From an uncultured Eubacteriales bacterium (GTDB lineage: Bacteria; Bacillota; Clostridia; Christensenellales; Aristaeellaceae): 64,000 nt of DNA. Of this stretch, positions 18,078 through 27,290 are shown one piece after another. The stretch's first letter is position 1. Each line of letters begins with the position of its first letter. The position numbers and the translations under genes were made by a program. The notes under the pieces are model-generated. The model searched no databases. It was not told the origin of the DNA and was given only the letters and a program-made list of their open reading frames with translations. The DNA lies in assembly GCA_900548145.1 (NCBI GenBank), contig URJB01000009.1, positions 14,744-78,743 of the forward strand. The letters run 5' to 3'.

Positions 18078-18782
18078 GTGAAGGAACAGACCCGCGTAAA
18101 GGCCATGCGGCTGCGGCAGGAGGCGCCGCGGACGGACGTTTTGAAACCTGTGGCCGCGTCACGGCCCGCAGAATGGATCGACGCTTCCCAAAAGAAGGAT
18201 GGATTTTCCCGGCTGCTGCGGGCGGATCGGCTCATCCGCAATCTGGCTGCTGCTGCGGGGCTGCTGCTGGTGGCGGTGGCGGTCAAAAACGCCGAGCTGC
18301 CCCAAAGTCAGTCCGTGTTTTCTGCGTTGGAGGACAGCCTGAACACCGAATGGGACGAAAGCGTGGGCAAGCTGAGCTTTGTGGACAGCCTGCTGCCCGC
18401 CGAGGTGCAGCAGGTCTGGCGGCAGGAGGAAAGCGTGACGGTCTTTGAGCCGGTACAGGGCAATGTCGTCCACGCGTGGTCCCGGCAGGAACCCTATCTG
18501 GAGCTGAGCTGCAATACTACAGATGTGCGTGCCGCCGCGGATGGGGAGATCATGTCCATCGCTCACGGCCCGGAGGAGGAGCGCATCGTCCGCATCCGCC
18601 ACGAAGGCGGGCTGGAAACCCTGTACGGCAATCTGGCAAGCTGCGCCCACGAGGTGGGGGACCGGGTCTATGCCGGGGACGCCTTCGCCACGGTGCTGGA
18701 AGGCGCGCCGCTGGCCTTCGAGCTGCGGCGGGACGGCCGCTCCATCGACCCCACCGGGCTGATGCTGCCCCTGACGGAATGA
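18078..18782 (+). CDS. spoIVFA: SpoIVFA-like protein, degenerate M23 domain
   Basis: A 234-residue protein: basic cytoplasmic N-terminus, one transmembrane helix (about residues 55-72), then an extracytoplasmic part ending in an M23 peptidase-like fold (AAADGEIMSIAH, VRIRHEGGLETLYGNLA, GDRVYAGDAFATV, LAFELRRDGRSIDP). The zinc ligands of active M23 enzymes are absent: no His/Asp at the first motif, and the HxHF motif reads LAFE. This is as in B. subtilis SpoIVFA, which anchors and inhibits SpoIVFB. The GTG start is set by GGAGGGG 6 bases upstream. The stop overlaps the next ATG (ATGA), matching the spoIVFA-spoIVFB operon. Confidence 0.8.
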   Translation: MKEQTRVKAMRLRQEAPRTDVLKPVAASRPAEWIDASQKKDGFSRLLRADRLIRNLAAAAGLLLVAVAVKNAELPQSQSVFSALEDSLNTEWDESVGKLSFVDSLLPAEVQQVWRQEESVTVFEPVQGNVVHAWSRQEPYLELSCNTTDVRAAADGEIMSIAHGPEEERIVRIRHEGGLETLYGNLASCAHEVGDRVYAGDAFATVLEGAPLAFELRRDGRSIDPTGLMLPLTE

Positions 18783-19621
18783 GCGTCAAGCGGATGAAGC
18801 TGCGGCTGAAGATTCACCCGGCAGGGGCCGTGCTGGCGGCGCTGGGGCTTATGCTGTTTCCCTCGGCGGGAATGCTGGCGGCGGCTGCGGCCATGCTGCT
18901 GCACGAGGGCGGCCATGTGCTGGCCATGGCCCTGTGCCGGGTGAAGGAATGCCGCATTGAACTGACCCCCTTCGGTGGCGTGGCGGACGTGCCGGGCTTT
19001 GAGCGCCTGCCGGGCAGGCAGCAATGCCTGATCGCGCTGGCGGGCGTGCCGGTCAGCGCGGCGTCCGCATGGCTATGTCTGCGTTTTGCACCGCAGACGG
19101 AGTTTTTCCGCCTGTTTTACCGTTTCAGTCTGGGCATGGCGCTGGTGAATGTACTGCCGGTCTGGCCGTTGGACGGGGCGCGGGTGCTGCTGTGTGCGGC
19201 GCGGTGGTTTGGCCGGGAGGAACCGGCCCGGCGGGCGATGCTCTGGCTTTCCTATTTGCTGGCGGCGGGAATGCTGGCGCTGGGGCTTGCCGGGGTCTTT
19301 CAGGGCCGGGTGAACCTGTCGCTGTTCCTGCTGCCGCCGTATCTGGCCTACGCGGCATGGCAGAGCAGCATGGGCGGAAGTCTGCGGGGCGCGGCTGCGG
19401 CACTGGAAGGAGAGCCTTGGCCCAAAGGAAAACTGCTGCGGGCGCTGCCTTTTGTCTGCCGGGGAACGCCGGAAAAGTTGGAACTGCTTCGTCTGTTGCG
19501 CGCCCTTCCCGAGGGGCGCACGGCGCTTCTTTACAAGTTTGACGGGCAAACCGGCAGGCTGACGGAAGTGCTTGCCGCACCGAAGATCGCCGAATCGCTG
19601 ACCCGGCAGGACAAAGAATGA
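18779..19621 (+). CDS. spoIVFB: SpoIVFB-like M50 intramembrane metalloprotease
   Basis: A 280-residue site-2-protease-type enzyme that in B. subtilis cleaves pro-sigma K in the membrane around the forespore. The zinc motif HEGGH has His42, Glu43 and His46, and the third ligand Asp132 is in NVLPVWPLDGAR. Several hydrophobic helices are visible between residues 10 and 190. A soluble C-terminal part of about 80 residues replaces the CBS-type end of B. subtilis SpoIVFB. The ATG at 18779 overlaps the stop of spoIVFA. The open frame extends upstream, but that part is a shadow of spoIVFA. The substrate (sigma K precursor) is not in this window. Confidence 0.85.
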   Translation: MSVKRMKLRLKIHPAGAVLAALGLMLFPSAGMLAAAAAMLLHEGGHVLAMALCRVKECRIELTPFGGVADVPGFERLPGRQQCLIALAGVPVSAASAWLCLRFAPQTEFFRLFYRFSLGMALVNVLPVWPLDGARVLLCAARWFGREEPARRAMLWLSYLLAAGMLALGLAGVFQGRVNLSLFLLPPYLAYAAWQSSMGGSLRGAAAALEGEPWPKGKLLRALPFVCRGTPEKLELLRLLRALPEGRTALLYKFDGQTGRLTEVLAAPKIAESLTRQDKE

Positions 19622-19668
19622 AAAGCGCCGGCGCTTGTCCAAATCCAGCAATTTCCACGCGGATTGGA

Positions 19669-19698
19669 TGGACAAAGCGGGCGTTTCTGTGGTACAAT
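19669..19698 (+). promoter_or_regulatory. SigA-like promoter for the SpoIID/SH3b gene
   Basis: TGGACA (19669-19674), 18 bases, TACAAT (19693-19698), about 40 bases before the chosen start. Confidence 0.55.
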
Positions 19699-19738
19699 CT
19701 GAATGATTACGAAAGTGTTACGAACGGAGGCACGATTC

Positions 19739-22700
19739 ATGCGAAAGCACACGGCACTGCAAAAGATCGCCGCCCTTCTTTCGGCTCTCTGTCTGCTGAT
19801 GGGCGCTTTTCCCGCAATGGCGGCGGACGTGGGAGGCGTGGCGGTTCAGTCCGCCGCTTTGACCACCCAGTCTGCGCCCCTGAACGGCATGGTGCGGGTC
19901 TGGCTGTCCTCGCTGGGCAGCCCTTCCCGGCTGGATCTGACCGTGGCGGGCAGCTACAGTCTGGGCGGCGATTTGTCCCGCTCTTTTTCCAGCGGGACAA
20001 GCCTGACCGTCAGCTTCAACAGCGCCTCCGGCCAACTGACGCTGTCCCAGAACGGCGTGGTGATCTATATGGGCGGCGATTTTTCCCTGCGCCGCCACAG
20101 CACCTCCGGCGTGAACGGACTCAAGATCGCGCAGGCCCGGAAAAGCGGCAATCCCTATCCCGGAGACCTGTCCTTTCAGGCAGTGAAGCAGTCCGGCGGA
20201 AGCTACAAGCTCTATGTCATCGCCCATGTCTACATCGAGGACTATCTCTACGGCGTGGTTCCCTATGAAATGGGTAACTCCAGCAATGTAGAGGCGCTGA
20301 AGGCACAGGCGGTGGCCGCCCGCACCTACACCGTGCGGATGATGAGCCGCCGCGCGTCCAACCGCTACGACGTGGTGGATACCACCAGCGATCAGGTCTA
20401 CCGGGGCACGCCCTCGGGCAACGCCAACTGCGTCACCGCCATTGACTCCACTCGGGGTATCGTGCTTCAGTACGGCGGCGAGTACGTCATGACCTATTAT
20501 TCCGCCAGCAACGGCGGGCAGACCGAATCCGCGCCCCATGGCGTGGGCAGCGGCGCGTACGCCTATTTCACCGTCAAGGACGACCCCTTTGACTATGCCA
20601 ACCCCAGTTCTACCGTGAAGAAAAAGACTGTATACAAGGATTTGACCCATGCGTCCAACCCTTCGGGGCTGATATTCCTTTTGCAGCGCAAGGCGGAAAG
20701 CCAGCTGGGGCAGAGCGTGACGCTTGTTTCCCTGCAGAGCGTCACGCCCCATACGCCCAAGTATGAGGCCCCCAGCCGCCTGTATACGAAGATGGACTTT
20801 GAGCTGACCGCCCGAACCGCCAGCGGCAGTCTGCAAACCGTTACCGTAACCTGCGATATTTTCTCCGAGTTGGAAGGTCTGCTGGGCATGAGCATCCAGT
20901 CCGCCAAAAATGAACTTTGGAGCGTGGAGGAGACGGCCTCCGGGTTCAGCCTGCAGGCCCGGCGCTACGGCCACGGCGTGGGCATGAGCCAGCGGGGCGC
21001 CATGTACATGGGCAAGCTGGGCTATACCTACGATGAAATTCTGGGTTTCTATTACGAGGGCTGCCAGCGGGTACAGAAAAGCTTTACCAGCACCATTCTC
21101 AGCGCCTCCTCCAGCGAGGAGGAGACCACCGTCCGGGACCCCGCCGACCTGCCGGAGAACAGCTCTGCCTGCAAGGGCACGGTGAAGCTGGTGTCCGGCG
21201 GTTCGCTGATCCTGCGCAGCGGCAAGTATGATTCCTCGTCTGTGGTCAGCACGCTGAGCAACGGCACCATCGTGGAGGTGCTGACGAATGACGGCAGCTG
21301 GTGCTTTGTGCGCTACGGCAGCCTGAAGGGCTACGTGCCCACGGAAAATCTGGTCATTACCGGCACCCCCCAGGGTTCGGAAGAAGCAGCCACCACGGTG
21401 CAGGGCTTCGTGACGGTCACGGCCAACGATTATGTGAACCTCCGTCAGGAGCCCAGCTTGAGCGCGAAAAAGCTGGGCACGGCCCCGACCGGCGCGGTGC
21501 TGACCGTGTTCTCCCTTTCGGGGGACTGGGCCTATGTGCAGTATATGAGCATCACGGCCTACGTCCACCGTAACTTTATCTCTGCCCTAACCACGGTCTA
21601 TCCGGGCCAGAGCAGCTCCGGTGGCAGTAGCATGGCCATTGTGACCACCCAAAGCGGCACGGGAACGGTGAATCTGCGGACGACGGCCTCGACGGTCGGC
21701 GCGGCCATTGCCCAACTGCCGGTGGGAAGCCGGGTGACGGTACTCAGCGACGACGGCTCCTGGTGCCGCGTCCAGTGGGACGGGCTGGAAGGGTATATGA
21801 TGCGCTCTTTCCTTCGCTATGAGCAGGACGCACAGCCCCCCGAAAACACCCCTTCTCCCACGGAATCGGCCGCGCCGTCGGAAAGTTCTTCGCCCTCCGA
21901 AAGCCCGGCCCCCACGCCTCGGCCCGCCGGCGTTTCCGCCACGGTGGCCAGCCAGCTGGTCTACCTGCGGCAGGAGCCGTCGGAAAACTCCGCGTCTGTG
22001 GTGCTGCTGGCCTTCGGCGACCCGCTGACGGTCTATTCCCAGACCGGGGAATGGTGGCAGGTCAGCTGGGAGGGCAGCATGGGCTATCTGCCCGCGTCCG
22101 CTGTCCGCCTGGAAACGTCCTCTGAAACGCCGGGGGATTCCACAGTTATTCGCAAGGCCCGGGTGACGACCGTCTCCGGCGGCCTGAATATGCGCATGGA
22201 GGGCAAGAGCGGCAGTCCCATTCTGACGGTGATTCCGCGCAATACGGTGATCGACGTGCTTTCTGTGGGCGACAGCTGGTGCAAGGTCAGCTACGGCGGA
22301 CGCACCGGCTATGTGATGACTGTTTTCCTGACGCTTGAGGAAAGCACGGTCACGCCGACAATGGCCCCCACGGCGGCGCCGACGGTCGAGCCGACAGCCG
22401 TCCCGACCGATGAACCTGCTGTATCGCCCTCCGTTTCGCCTACGGCGTCGCTTGAAAAAACGCCGGAGCCTACGGCGATTCCCACGGCGGCTCCCACAGC
22501 CGCCGGCCCTCAATATGCGCTGGTGACCACTGCCTCCGGCAGTCTGAACCTGCGCGCCCAGCCTTCGGCAATCGGAGCGCTGGTGACTCAAATTCCCCGC
22601 TTCGGCATGGTGGAGGTGCTGGAATACGGCTCCGAATGGTGCCGCCTGCGCTATAACGCGCTGGAAGGATATGCGATGACCCGTTATCTGACGCTGGCTT

Positions 22701-23344
22701 CCGGCACGGCCACGGTGGTTCCCACGCCCAGCGCTACGCCGGCTCCCAGCGCGGGCACGGCCCGGGTCAACACCGTCTCCGGCGGGCTGAACCTGCGTCA
22801 GTCGCCCAAGGCCAGCGCCAAAGTGCTGACGGTCATTCCCCGCCATGCGCTGGTGGAGGTGCTGGAAACGGTCGGCAGCTGGTCTCATGTGCGGTACGGA
22901 ACGTGGGACGGGTATGTGGTTTCCAGTTATCTGCAATATGAAATGACAGGTTCCACGCCGACTGCTGCGCCGACGGCAGCGCCTGCCTCCGGCGAGACGA
23001 ACGCGCCTACGCCGTCGCCCGCGCCCGTGACCGCCGCGCCGACTGCGTCCGTCACCGCAACGCCCTCTCCCAGCCCTGCTCCTGTACTGGACGATACGCT
23101 GGAAGACGTGCCGAACGGCATTCTGGCGCTGATCGCTCCCCGGCAGGGGGAAAGCTATGTGGCTGTCTGGACGGAATGCCGGGAACGCAGCGAAAAGCTG
23201 GCCGTGCTGCCGGAAGGCTCCATGGCGCGCATTATCCGCCGGGGCGAAACATGGTGCGAAATTCAGTATGATATGTACGATGCATCCAAGACCGGCTATT
23301 GTCTGACCCAATGCCTGAATCCGCTGGAGGGAACATGGAACTGA
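19739..23344 (+). CDS. Giant SpoIID/LytB-domain protein with about eight SH3b repeats
   Basis: A 1201-residue secreted protein. Residues 1-28 are a signal peptide ending PAMAA. The SpoIID/LytB domain (about 60-420) has LKAQAVAARTYTVRMM and, near its end, YGHGVGMSQRGAM followed by YDEILGFYYEGC. SpoIID is a lytic transglycosylase that trims peptidoglycan during engulfment. About eight SH3b-like wall-binding repeats follow, most with a G-x-(L/V)-N-(L/M)-R core and a W(C/A)xVxY...GYV end. They are separated by Pro/Thr/Ser-rich linkers. Typical SpoIID is only about 340 residues. The start at 19739 has GGAGG 8 bases upstream; an ATG at 19703 lacks one. It may be a vegetative wall enzyme rather than true SpoIID, since it has its own SigA-type promoter. 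Confidence 0.87.
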   Translation: MRKHTALQKIAALLSALCLLMGAFPAMAADVGGVAVQSAALTTQSAPLNGMVRVWLSSLGSPSRLDLTVAGSYSLGGDLSRSFSSGTSLTVSFNSASGQLTLSQNGVVIYMGGDFSLRRHSTSGVNGLKIAQARKSGNPYPGDLSFQAVKQSGGSYKLYVIAHVYIEDYLYGVVPYEMGNSSNVEALKAQAVAARTYTVRMMSRRASNRYDVVDTTSDQVYRGTPSGNANCVTAIDSTRGIVLQYGGEYVMTYYSASNGGQTESAPHGVGSGAYAYFTVKDDPFDYANPSSTVKKKTVYKDLTHASNPSGLIFLLQRKAESQLGQSVTLVSLQSVTPHTPKYEAPSRLYTKMDFELTARTASGSLQTVTVTCDIFSELEGLLGMSIQSAKNELWSVEETASGFSLQARRYGHGVGMSQRGAMYMGKLGYTYDEILGFYYEGCQRVQKSFTSTILSASSSEEETTVRDPADLPENSSACKGTVKLVSGGSLILRSGKYDSSSVVSTLSNGTIVEVLTNDGSWCFVRYGSLKGYVPTENLVITGTPQGSEEAATTVQGFVTVTANDYVNLRQEPSLSAKKLGTAPTGAVLTVFSLSGDWAYVQYMSITAYVHRNFISALTTVYPGQSSSGGSSMAIVTTQSGTGTVNLRTTASTVGAAIAQLPVGSRVTVLSDDGSWCRVQWDGLEGYMMRSFLRYEQDAQPPENTPSPTESAAPSESSSPSESPAPTPRPAGVSATVASQLVYLRQEPSENSASVVLLAFGDPLTVYSQTGEWWQVSWEGSMGYLPASAVRLETSSETPGDSTVIRKARVTTVSGGLNMRMEGKSGSPILTVIPRNTVIDVLSVGDSWCKVSYGGRTGYVMTVFLTLEESTVTPTMAPTAAPTVEPTAVPTDEPAVSPSVSPTASLEKTPEPTAIPTAAPTAAGPQYALVTTASGSLNLRAQPSAIGALVTQIPRFGMVEVLEYGSEWCRLRYNALEGYAMTRYLTLASGTATVVPTPSATPAPSAGTARVNTVSGGLNLRQSPKASAKVLTVIPRHALVEVLETVGSWSHVRYGTWDGYVVSSYLQYEMTGSTPTAAPTAAPASGETNAPTPSPAPVTAAPTASVTATPSPSPAPVLDDTLEDVPNGILALIAPRQGESYVAVWTECRERSEKLAVLPEGSMARIIRRGETWCEIQYDMYDASKTGYCLTQCLNPLEGTWN

Positions 23345-24069
23345 AACCGGGAGAGAGAATCGACGACCTGCAGCTGGACGGGCTTCACATCCTCCAAAAG
23401 AAGGATGGCTTCCGCTTCGGTATGGACGCCGTCCTGCTGGCAGATTTCACCCGTACCCGGCCCCGGGAACGCATCGCCGATCTTGGCACAGGCACGGGCA
23501 TTTTGCCGCTGCTGCTGAGTCATCAGCAGCCCGATACCCAGTTTGAAGCCATCGAGCTGCAGCCCGATATGGCGGACATGGCCGGGCGTTCGGTGGAATT
23601 GAACGGCCTTTCCGATCGGATTCACGTCCACGCCATGGATCTGCGTCAGGCCCCGGAAGCGTTCGGCTACGAGAAATTTCACGCCGTGGTGTGCAATCCG
23701 CCCTACGGCAAGCAGAACGGCACGCTGAAAAGCCAAACGGAAACCGTGTCGCTGGCCCGGCATGAGCGGGACACCTCCATAGGTGAGATCGTGAAAAGCG
23801 CCGGGGCGCTTCTGCGCACCATGGGACGGCTGACCATGGTGTTCCCGGCCCAGCGCTTTCTGGAACTGTGCGACGAGCTGCGCCGCTATCGGCTGGAGCC
23901 CAAGCGGGTACGAATGGTCTGCGCCAAGCTGGAGAAGCCGCCCTATCTGGTGCTGGTGGAAAGTATGAAGAATGCCCGGCCCGGCCTGCACTGGATGCCG
24001 CCGCTGGTGGTCTACGATCCGCAGGGCCGGGAAACGCCGGAAATCGAACGAATCTATCATAAGGGCTGA
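23335..24069 (+). CDS. trmN6: tRNA1(Val) adenine-37 N6-methyltransferase-like protein (TrmN6/YfiC family)
   Basis: A 244-residue class I SAM-dependent methyltransferase. The N-terminal QKKDGFRFGMDAVLLADF is typical of the YfiC/YabB family. The SAM-binding motif is IADLGTGTGILPLLL, and the adenine-N6 motif IV is NPPYGKQNG. The start at 23335 has GGAGG 4 bases upstream and overlaps the previous gene by 10 bases. The 3' end overlaps the convergent flippase gene by 13 bases. Family is clear; the exact tRNA target is by homology only. Confidence 0.85.
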   Translation: MELKPGERIDDLQLDGLHILQKKDGFRFGMDAVLLADFTRTRPRERIADLGTGTGILPLLLSHQQPDTQFEAIELQPDMADMAGRSVELNGLSDRIHVHAMDLRQAPEAFGYEKFHAVVCNPPYGKQNGTLKSQTETVSLARHERDTSIGEIVKSAGALLRTMGRLTMVFPAQRFLELCDELRRYRLEPKRVRMVCAKLEKPPYLVLVESMKNARPGLHWMPPLVVYDPQGRETPEIERIYHKG

Positions 24070-25388
24070 ACTGCGCTCAACGCGTTTTTCTCCGATTCAT
24101 CGGAAGAAAGGCGCGTTTTTTGACGGAAGAACAGCACACCCAGATTCCACAAAAGGGTGCAGAACTGTCCTGCCCCCTGTGCCAGCAGTACGCCGTACTG
24201 CCGCAGCTCCGGCCGGGCGGGCAGAAGCCAGATCAGCAGGAGCGTCAGCCCGGAAACGGGCAGCGACCCCAGCATGGACAGCTTTTGCAGCCCCAGTGCC
24301 GACAGAATGCCGCCGGACACATGAGCAAAGGCGAACAGCAGGCACAGGGGCGCACCGAAGCGGAACAGCGGGGTCAGCTCCGGCAGCCGGTACAGCCACC
24401 GGGCCAGCAGGGGCGCGGCCAGCCAGACCGCCCCGGCGCTGCCCAGCCCGGCTGGGGCGGCGGTCAGGAAGCACTTGCCGACCAGCCGCCGAAGTTCTTT
24501 GGGTTCCTTCTCCGCCAACGCGATCCTCGGCAAAAGCACCATGGACAGGGAGCCGGTGAACACGCAGGGCAGCATCAGAACGGGCGTCACCATGCCGGAA
24601 AGCATTCCCAGCCGGGCAGTGGCCTCCCGGGCGGCAAGGCCCGAAGCCTGCAGCCGCAGGGGAATCCAGACGGCTTCCACGGCCCGGAGCAGCATTTGCA
24701 CAAGCCGGGTGCCCGTGGTGGGCAGCGCCAGCCGCAGCACGGGCTTTCGCCAGCTTCGGGCGGTCTCCATGGGCGACAGGGGCAGACGAAGTACCGCCAG
24801 TACAAAGGCCAGCCCCAGCACCTCAGCGGCCATGGTGGAAAAGACCGGCACCGCCGCCGCCCACGGGGCCGCCAGATGGGGCAGCGCCAACAAAAGCCCT
24901 ACGCAGATCGTCAGCCGGAGCAGCTGCTCCACCAGCTCCGACCACGCGGGCAGCAGGCTGCGTTCCACCCCGTACAGGTAGCCGTTGTATACCGCCGAAT
25001 AGCCCAGAATCAGGATGCAGGGCGCGCTGCACCACAGGGATGGAAGCACCCGCACATCGCCGGTCAGCCGTGCCAGCTGCGGCGAAAAAAGCAGCATCAG
25101 GGGCATGAGCACGAGCGCCGCTATGCGCACCAGCCAAAGCCCGGCCAGCAGGGGCTTTGTGCGGTCCTCCGGCCGGGCCTTGGCCGTCATGCGGCTCACA
25201 GCCAGCGGCAGCCCGGAGGTCAGCGGGGTAATGGCCAGCATATGGACGCTCTGGCTCAGCTCCGCAATGCCCATGATCTCCGCCCCCAGCAGCCGGGACA
25301 GCAGAATGCGCAGCAGCATTCCGAGGGCACGGACAATGCCGTTGACCGCCGTGATCTTCAGGGTTTGTTTCGCCGCGCTTTGCTTCAT
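24057..25388 (-). CDS. SpoVB/MurJ-like polysaccharide flippase
   Basis: A 443-residue membrane protein of the MOP (MATE/flippase) superfamily, with 12 or more hydrophobic segments. The N-terminus, with GAEIMGIAELSQSVHML and SGLPLAVSRMTAK, is typical of SpoVB/YtgP proteins, which move lipid-linked cell-wall precursors or act in spore cortex formation. It is somewhat shorter than SpoVB (about 518). It is transcribed convergently to the methyltransferase, and the two coding ends overlap. It could be a vegetative flippase; the context of sporulation genes is only suggestive. Confidence 0.82.
   Translation of the reverse strand: MKQSAAKQTLKITAVNGIVRALGMLLRILLSRLLGAEIMGIAELSQSVHMLAITPLTSGLPLAVSRMTAKARPEDRTKPLLAGLWLVRIAALVLMPLMLLFSPQLARLTGDVRVLPSLWCSAPCILILGYSAVYNGYLYGVERSLLPAWSELVEQLLRLTICVGLLLALPHLAAPWAAAVPVFSTMAAEVLGLAFVLAVLRLPLSPMETARSWRKPVLRLALPTTGTRLVQMLLRAVEAVWIPLRLQASGLAAREATARLGMLSGMVTPVLMLPCVFTGSLSMVLLPRIALAEKEPKELRRLVGKCFLTAAPAGLGSAGAVWLAAPLLARWLYRLPELTPLFRFGAPLCLLFAFAHVSGGILSALGLQKLSMLGSLPVSGLTLLLIWLLPARPELRQYGVLLAQGAGQFCTLLWNLGVLFFRQKTRLSSDESEKNALSAVQPL
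24079..24121 (+). terminator. Terminator of the methyltransferase inside the convergent gene
   Basis: AACGCG (24079-24084) pairs with CGCGTT (24112-24117), and TCCGA (24091-24095) with TCGGA (24100-24104), followed by a T run to 24121. The whole hairpin lies in the coding 3' end of the flippase on the other strand. Confidence 0.55.
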
Positions 25389-25460
25389 TGTGTTCCCCTC
25401 CCGCTCAGGAAAGCCTATTCGACCGGAAGGAAAACCATGCCCCGAAGCCCCGGCACCGTC

Positions 25461-25489
25461 TTGAAACTTTGACGGGGATGGGGTATACT
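25461..25489 (+). promoter_or_regulatory. SigA-like promoter for the GH2 glycosidase run
   Basis: TTGAAA (25461-25466), 17 bases, TATACT (25484-25489). The predicted transcript starts near 25496, which rules out an upstream ORF start at 25494. Confidence 0.75.
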
Positions 25490-25529
25490 CAAAATGCCTG
25501 AATTGTGCTGCAAAAAGGAGAAGGAGACG

Positions 25530-27287
25530 ATGCTGACCCCTTTTGGAGAAAAATTGGACCGGGAAATGCCTCTTTCCGAATATCCGCGCCCCCAGCTTCG
25601 GCGGGAAGGCTGGCAGTGCCTGAACGGCTCATGGGAATACGCCATTCGTCCCACCCTCCCCGAAGAACCCTTCCCGGAAAGCTGGGACGGCTCCATTCTG
25701 GTGCCCTTTTCGCCGGAAAGCGAACTGAGCGGCGTGGGCCGCACCCTTCGGCCCGCAGAGACGCTCTGGTACCGCAGATATTTTGCTTTGCCGGAAAACT
25801 GGAACGCGGGCAAACGGCTGCTGCTGCATTTCGGCGCGGTGGATCAGGAGGCGGCAGTGTTTGTCAACGGCCAAAAAGCCTGGGAGCACCGGGGCGGCTA
25901 CAATGCCTTTACTGTGGACGCAACGGCCTTTATTCAGCCAAAGAATGAACTGATCGTCCGGGTCTATGACGATACGGACGCGTCCTGGCACACCCGCGGC
26001 AAGCAGCGCACGAAGCGGGGCGGCATCTGGTACACCCCTCAAAGCGGTATTTGGCAGACGGTCTGGATGGAATGGGTGCCGGAAGCCTACATCCAGCGGG
26101 TGCGTCTGATCCCGGATATCGACCGCGGAGAATTGGAATTGACCGTGTTCGCCAGCCGCCCGGGCGAGGGAACCGCCGTGTTGCAGGGCGAGCGCTTTGC
26201 GTTTACTGTCGGAACACCCGTGCGTCTGCCGGTGCGGGATCAGCGCTTGTGGAGCCCCGACGACCCATGGCTGTACCCGTTGGAGCTTCATTTTGGGGAA
26301 GACCGGGTCGAAAGCTATTTCGCCATGCGGAAAACGGAAGTCCGCGTCGGGAAGGATGGCGTTCGCCGCCTGTACCTGAACGATCGCCCCTGTTTTCATA
26401 ACGGGCTGCTGGATCAGGGATACTGGCCCGACGGCTTATACACCGCTCCCGCCGACGAAGCGATGATTTTCGACCTGCAGACTGCCAAAAAGTTGGGCTA
26501 CAATATGCTTCGCAAGCATATCAAGGTGGAGCCCATGCGATGGTATTATCACTGCGACCGACTGGGACTGCTGGTGTGGCAGGATATGCCCAACGGCGGC
26601 GGAAAGTATCACTTTTCCACCATCAGCTTCCCACTGGTCACCGGCGTTCATCACCGGGACGACCGCTATCGGAAATTTGCCCGGGAAAGCCGGCAGGGGC
26701 GGGAGGAATACCGCGCGGAGCTGCGGGAGATGATCACGCAGCTGGAAAGCGTGCCCTCCATCGTGCTGTGGGTGCCCTTCAACGAAGGCTGGGGACAGTT
26801 TGACGCGGCGGACGCCTGCCGCATCATCCGTTCAGTGGACGAAAGCCGCCCCATCGACCACGCCAGCGGCTGGCACGACCAGAAGATCGGCGACCTTCAA
26901 AGCCTGCACGTGTATTTCCGGCCTTATCGTTTCCGGCCGGACAAGCTGGGCCGGGCGGTGATCTTGAGCGAATTTGGCGGCTACAACCTGCGGCTGGAGG
27001 GCCACTGCTGGAACGACGTGAACTATGGCTACAAGGGCTTTTCCGACCGGGAAGCGCTGTGGCAGGCTTACCGCAAGCTGATGGAGGAGCAGATTCTGCC
27101 CGCCATCCCCCGGGGACTGTGCGCCGCCGTTTATACGCAGCTGACAGACGTGGAGGACGAGCTGAACGGCGTTATGACCTACGATCGTCGGCTCATCAAG
27201 CTGCCGGAGGAAACCCTGCGGCAGCTGAACCGCCGCCTGCTGGAAGCAGGCGCACAAATGGGCGAATCAAAAGAAAAGGAGAAATGA
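25530..27287 (+). CDS. Glycoside hydrolase family 2 protein
   Basis: A 585-residue cytoplasmic GH2 enzyme (beta-galactosidase/beta-glucuronidase/beta-mannosidase clan). The sugar-binding domain (about 1-170) has WYRRYF and LHFGAVDQEAAVFVNG, an immunoglobulin-like domain follows, and a TIM barrel makes up the rest. The expected acid/base is Glu419 in PFNEGWGQ and the nucleophile is Glu481 in LSEFGGYN. It has no signal peptide and lacks the extra C-terminal domains of LacZ. The start is set by AAGGAGAAGGAG before ATG 25530 and by the promoter position. ridA starts 3 bases after its stop, so they are co-transcribed. The substrate cannot be read from sequence. Confidence 0.88.
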   Translation: MLTPFGEKLDREMPLSEYPRPQLRREGWQCLNGSWEYAIRPTLPEEPFPESWDGSILVPFSPESELSGVGRTLRPAETLWYRRYFALPENWNAGKRLLLHFGAVDQEAAVFVNGQKAWEHRGGYNAFTVDATAFIQPKNELIVRVYDDTDASWHTRGKQRTKRGGIWYTPQSGIWQTVWMEWVPEAYIQRVRLIPDIDRGELELTVFASRPGEGTAVLQGERFAFTVGTPVRLPVRDQRLWSPDDPWLYPLELHFGEDRVESYFAMRKTEVRVGKDGVRRLYLNDRPCFHNGLLDQGYWPDGLYTAPADEAMIFDLQTAKKLGYNMLRKHIKVEPMRWYYHCDRLGLLVWQDMPNGGGKYHFSTISFPLVTGVHHRDDRYRKFARESRQGREEYRAELREMITQLESVPSIVLWVPFNEGWGQFDAADACRIIRSVDESRPIDHASGWHDQKIGDLQSLHVYFRPYRFRPDKLGRAVILSEFGGYNLRLEGHCWNDVNYGYKGFSDREALWQAYRKLMEEQILPAIPRGLCAAVYTQLTDVEDELNGVMTYDRRLIKLPEETLRQLNRRLLEAGAQMGESKEKEK

Positions 27288-27290
27288 ATC

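Noticed and set aside
18078..18782. Active M23 peptidase
   Set aside because: All expected zinc ligands are missing, and the ATGA-coupled M50 protease points to SpoIVFA.
22330..23090. Repeated Pro/Thr/Ala-coding stretches as a possible CRISPR or DNA repeat array
   Set aside because: They are in-frame linker codons of the SpoIID/SH3b protein, irregular in length, with no spacer structure.
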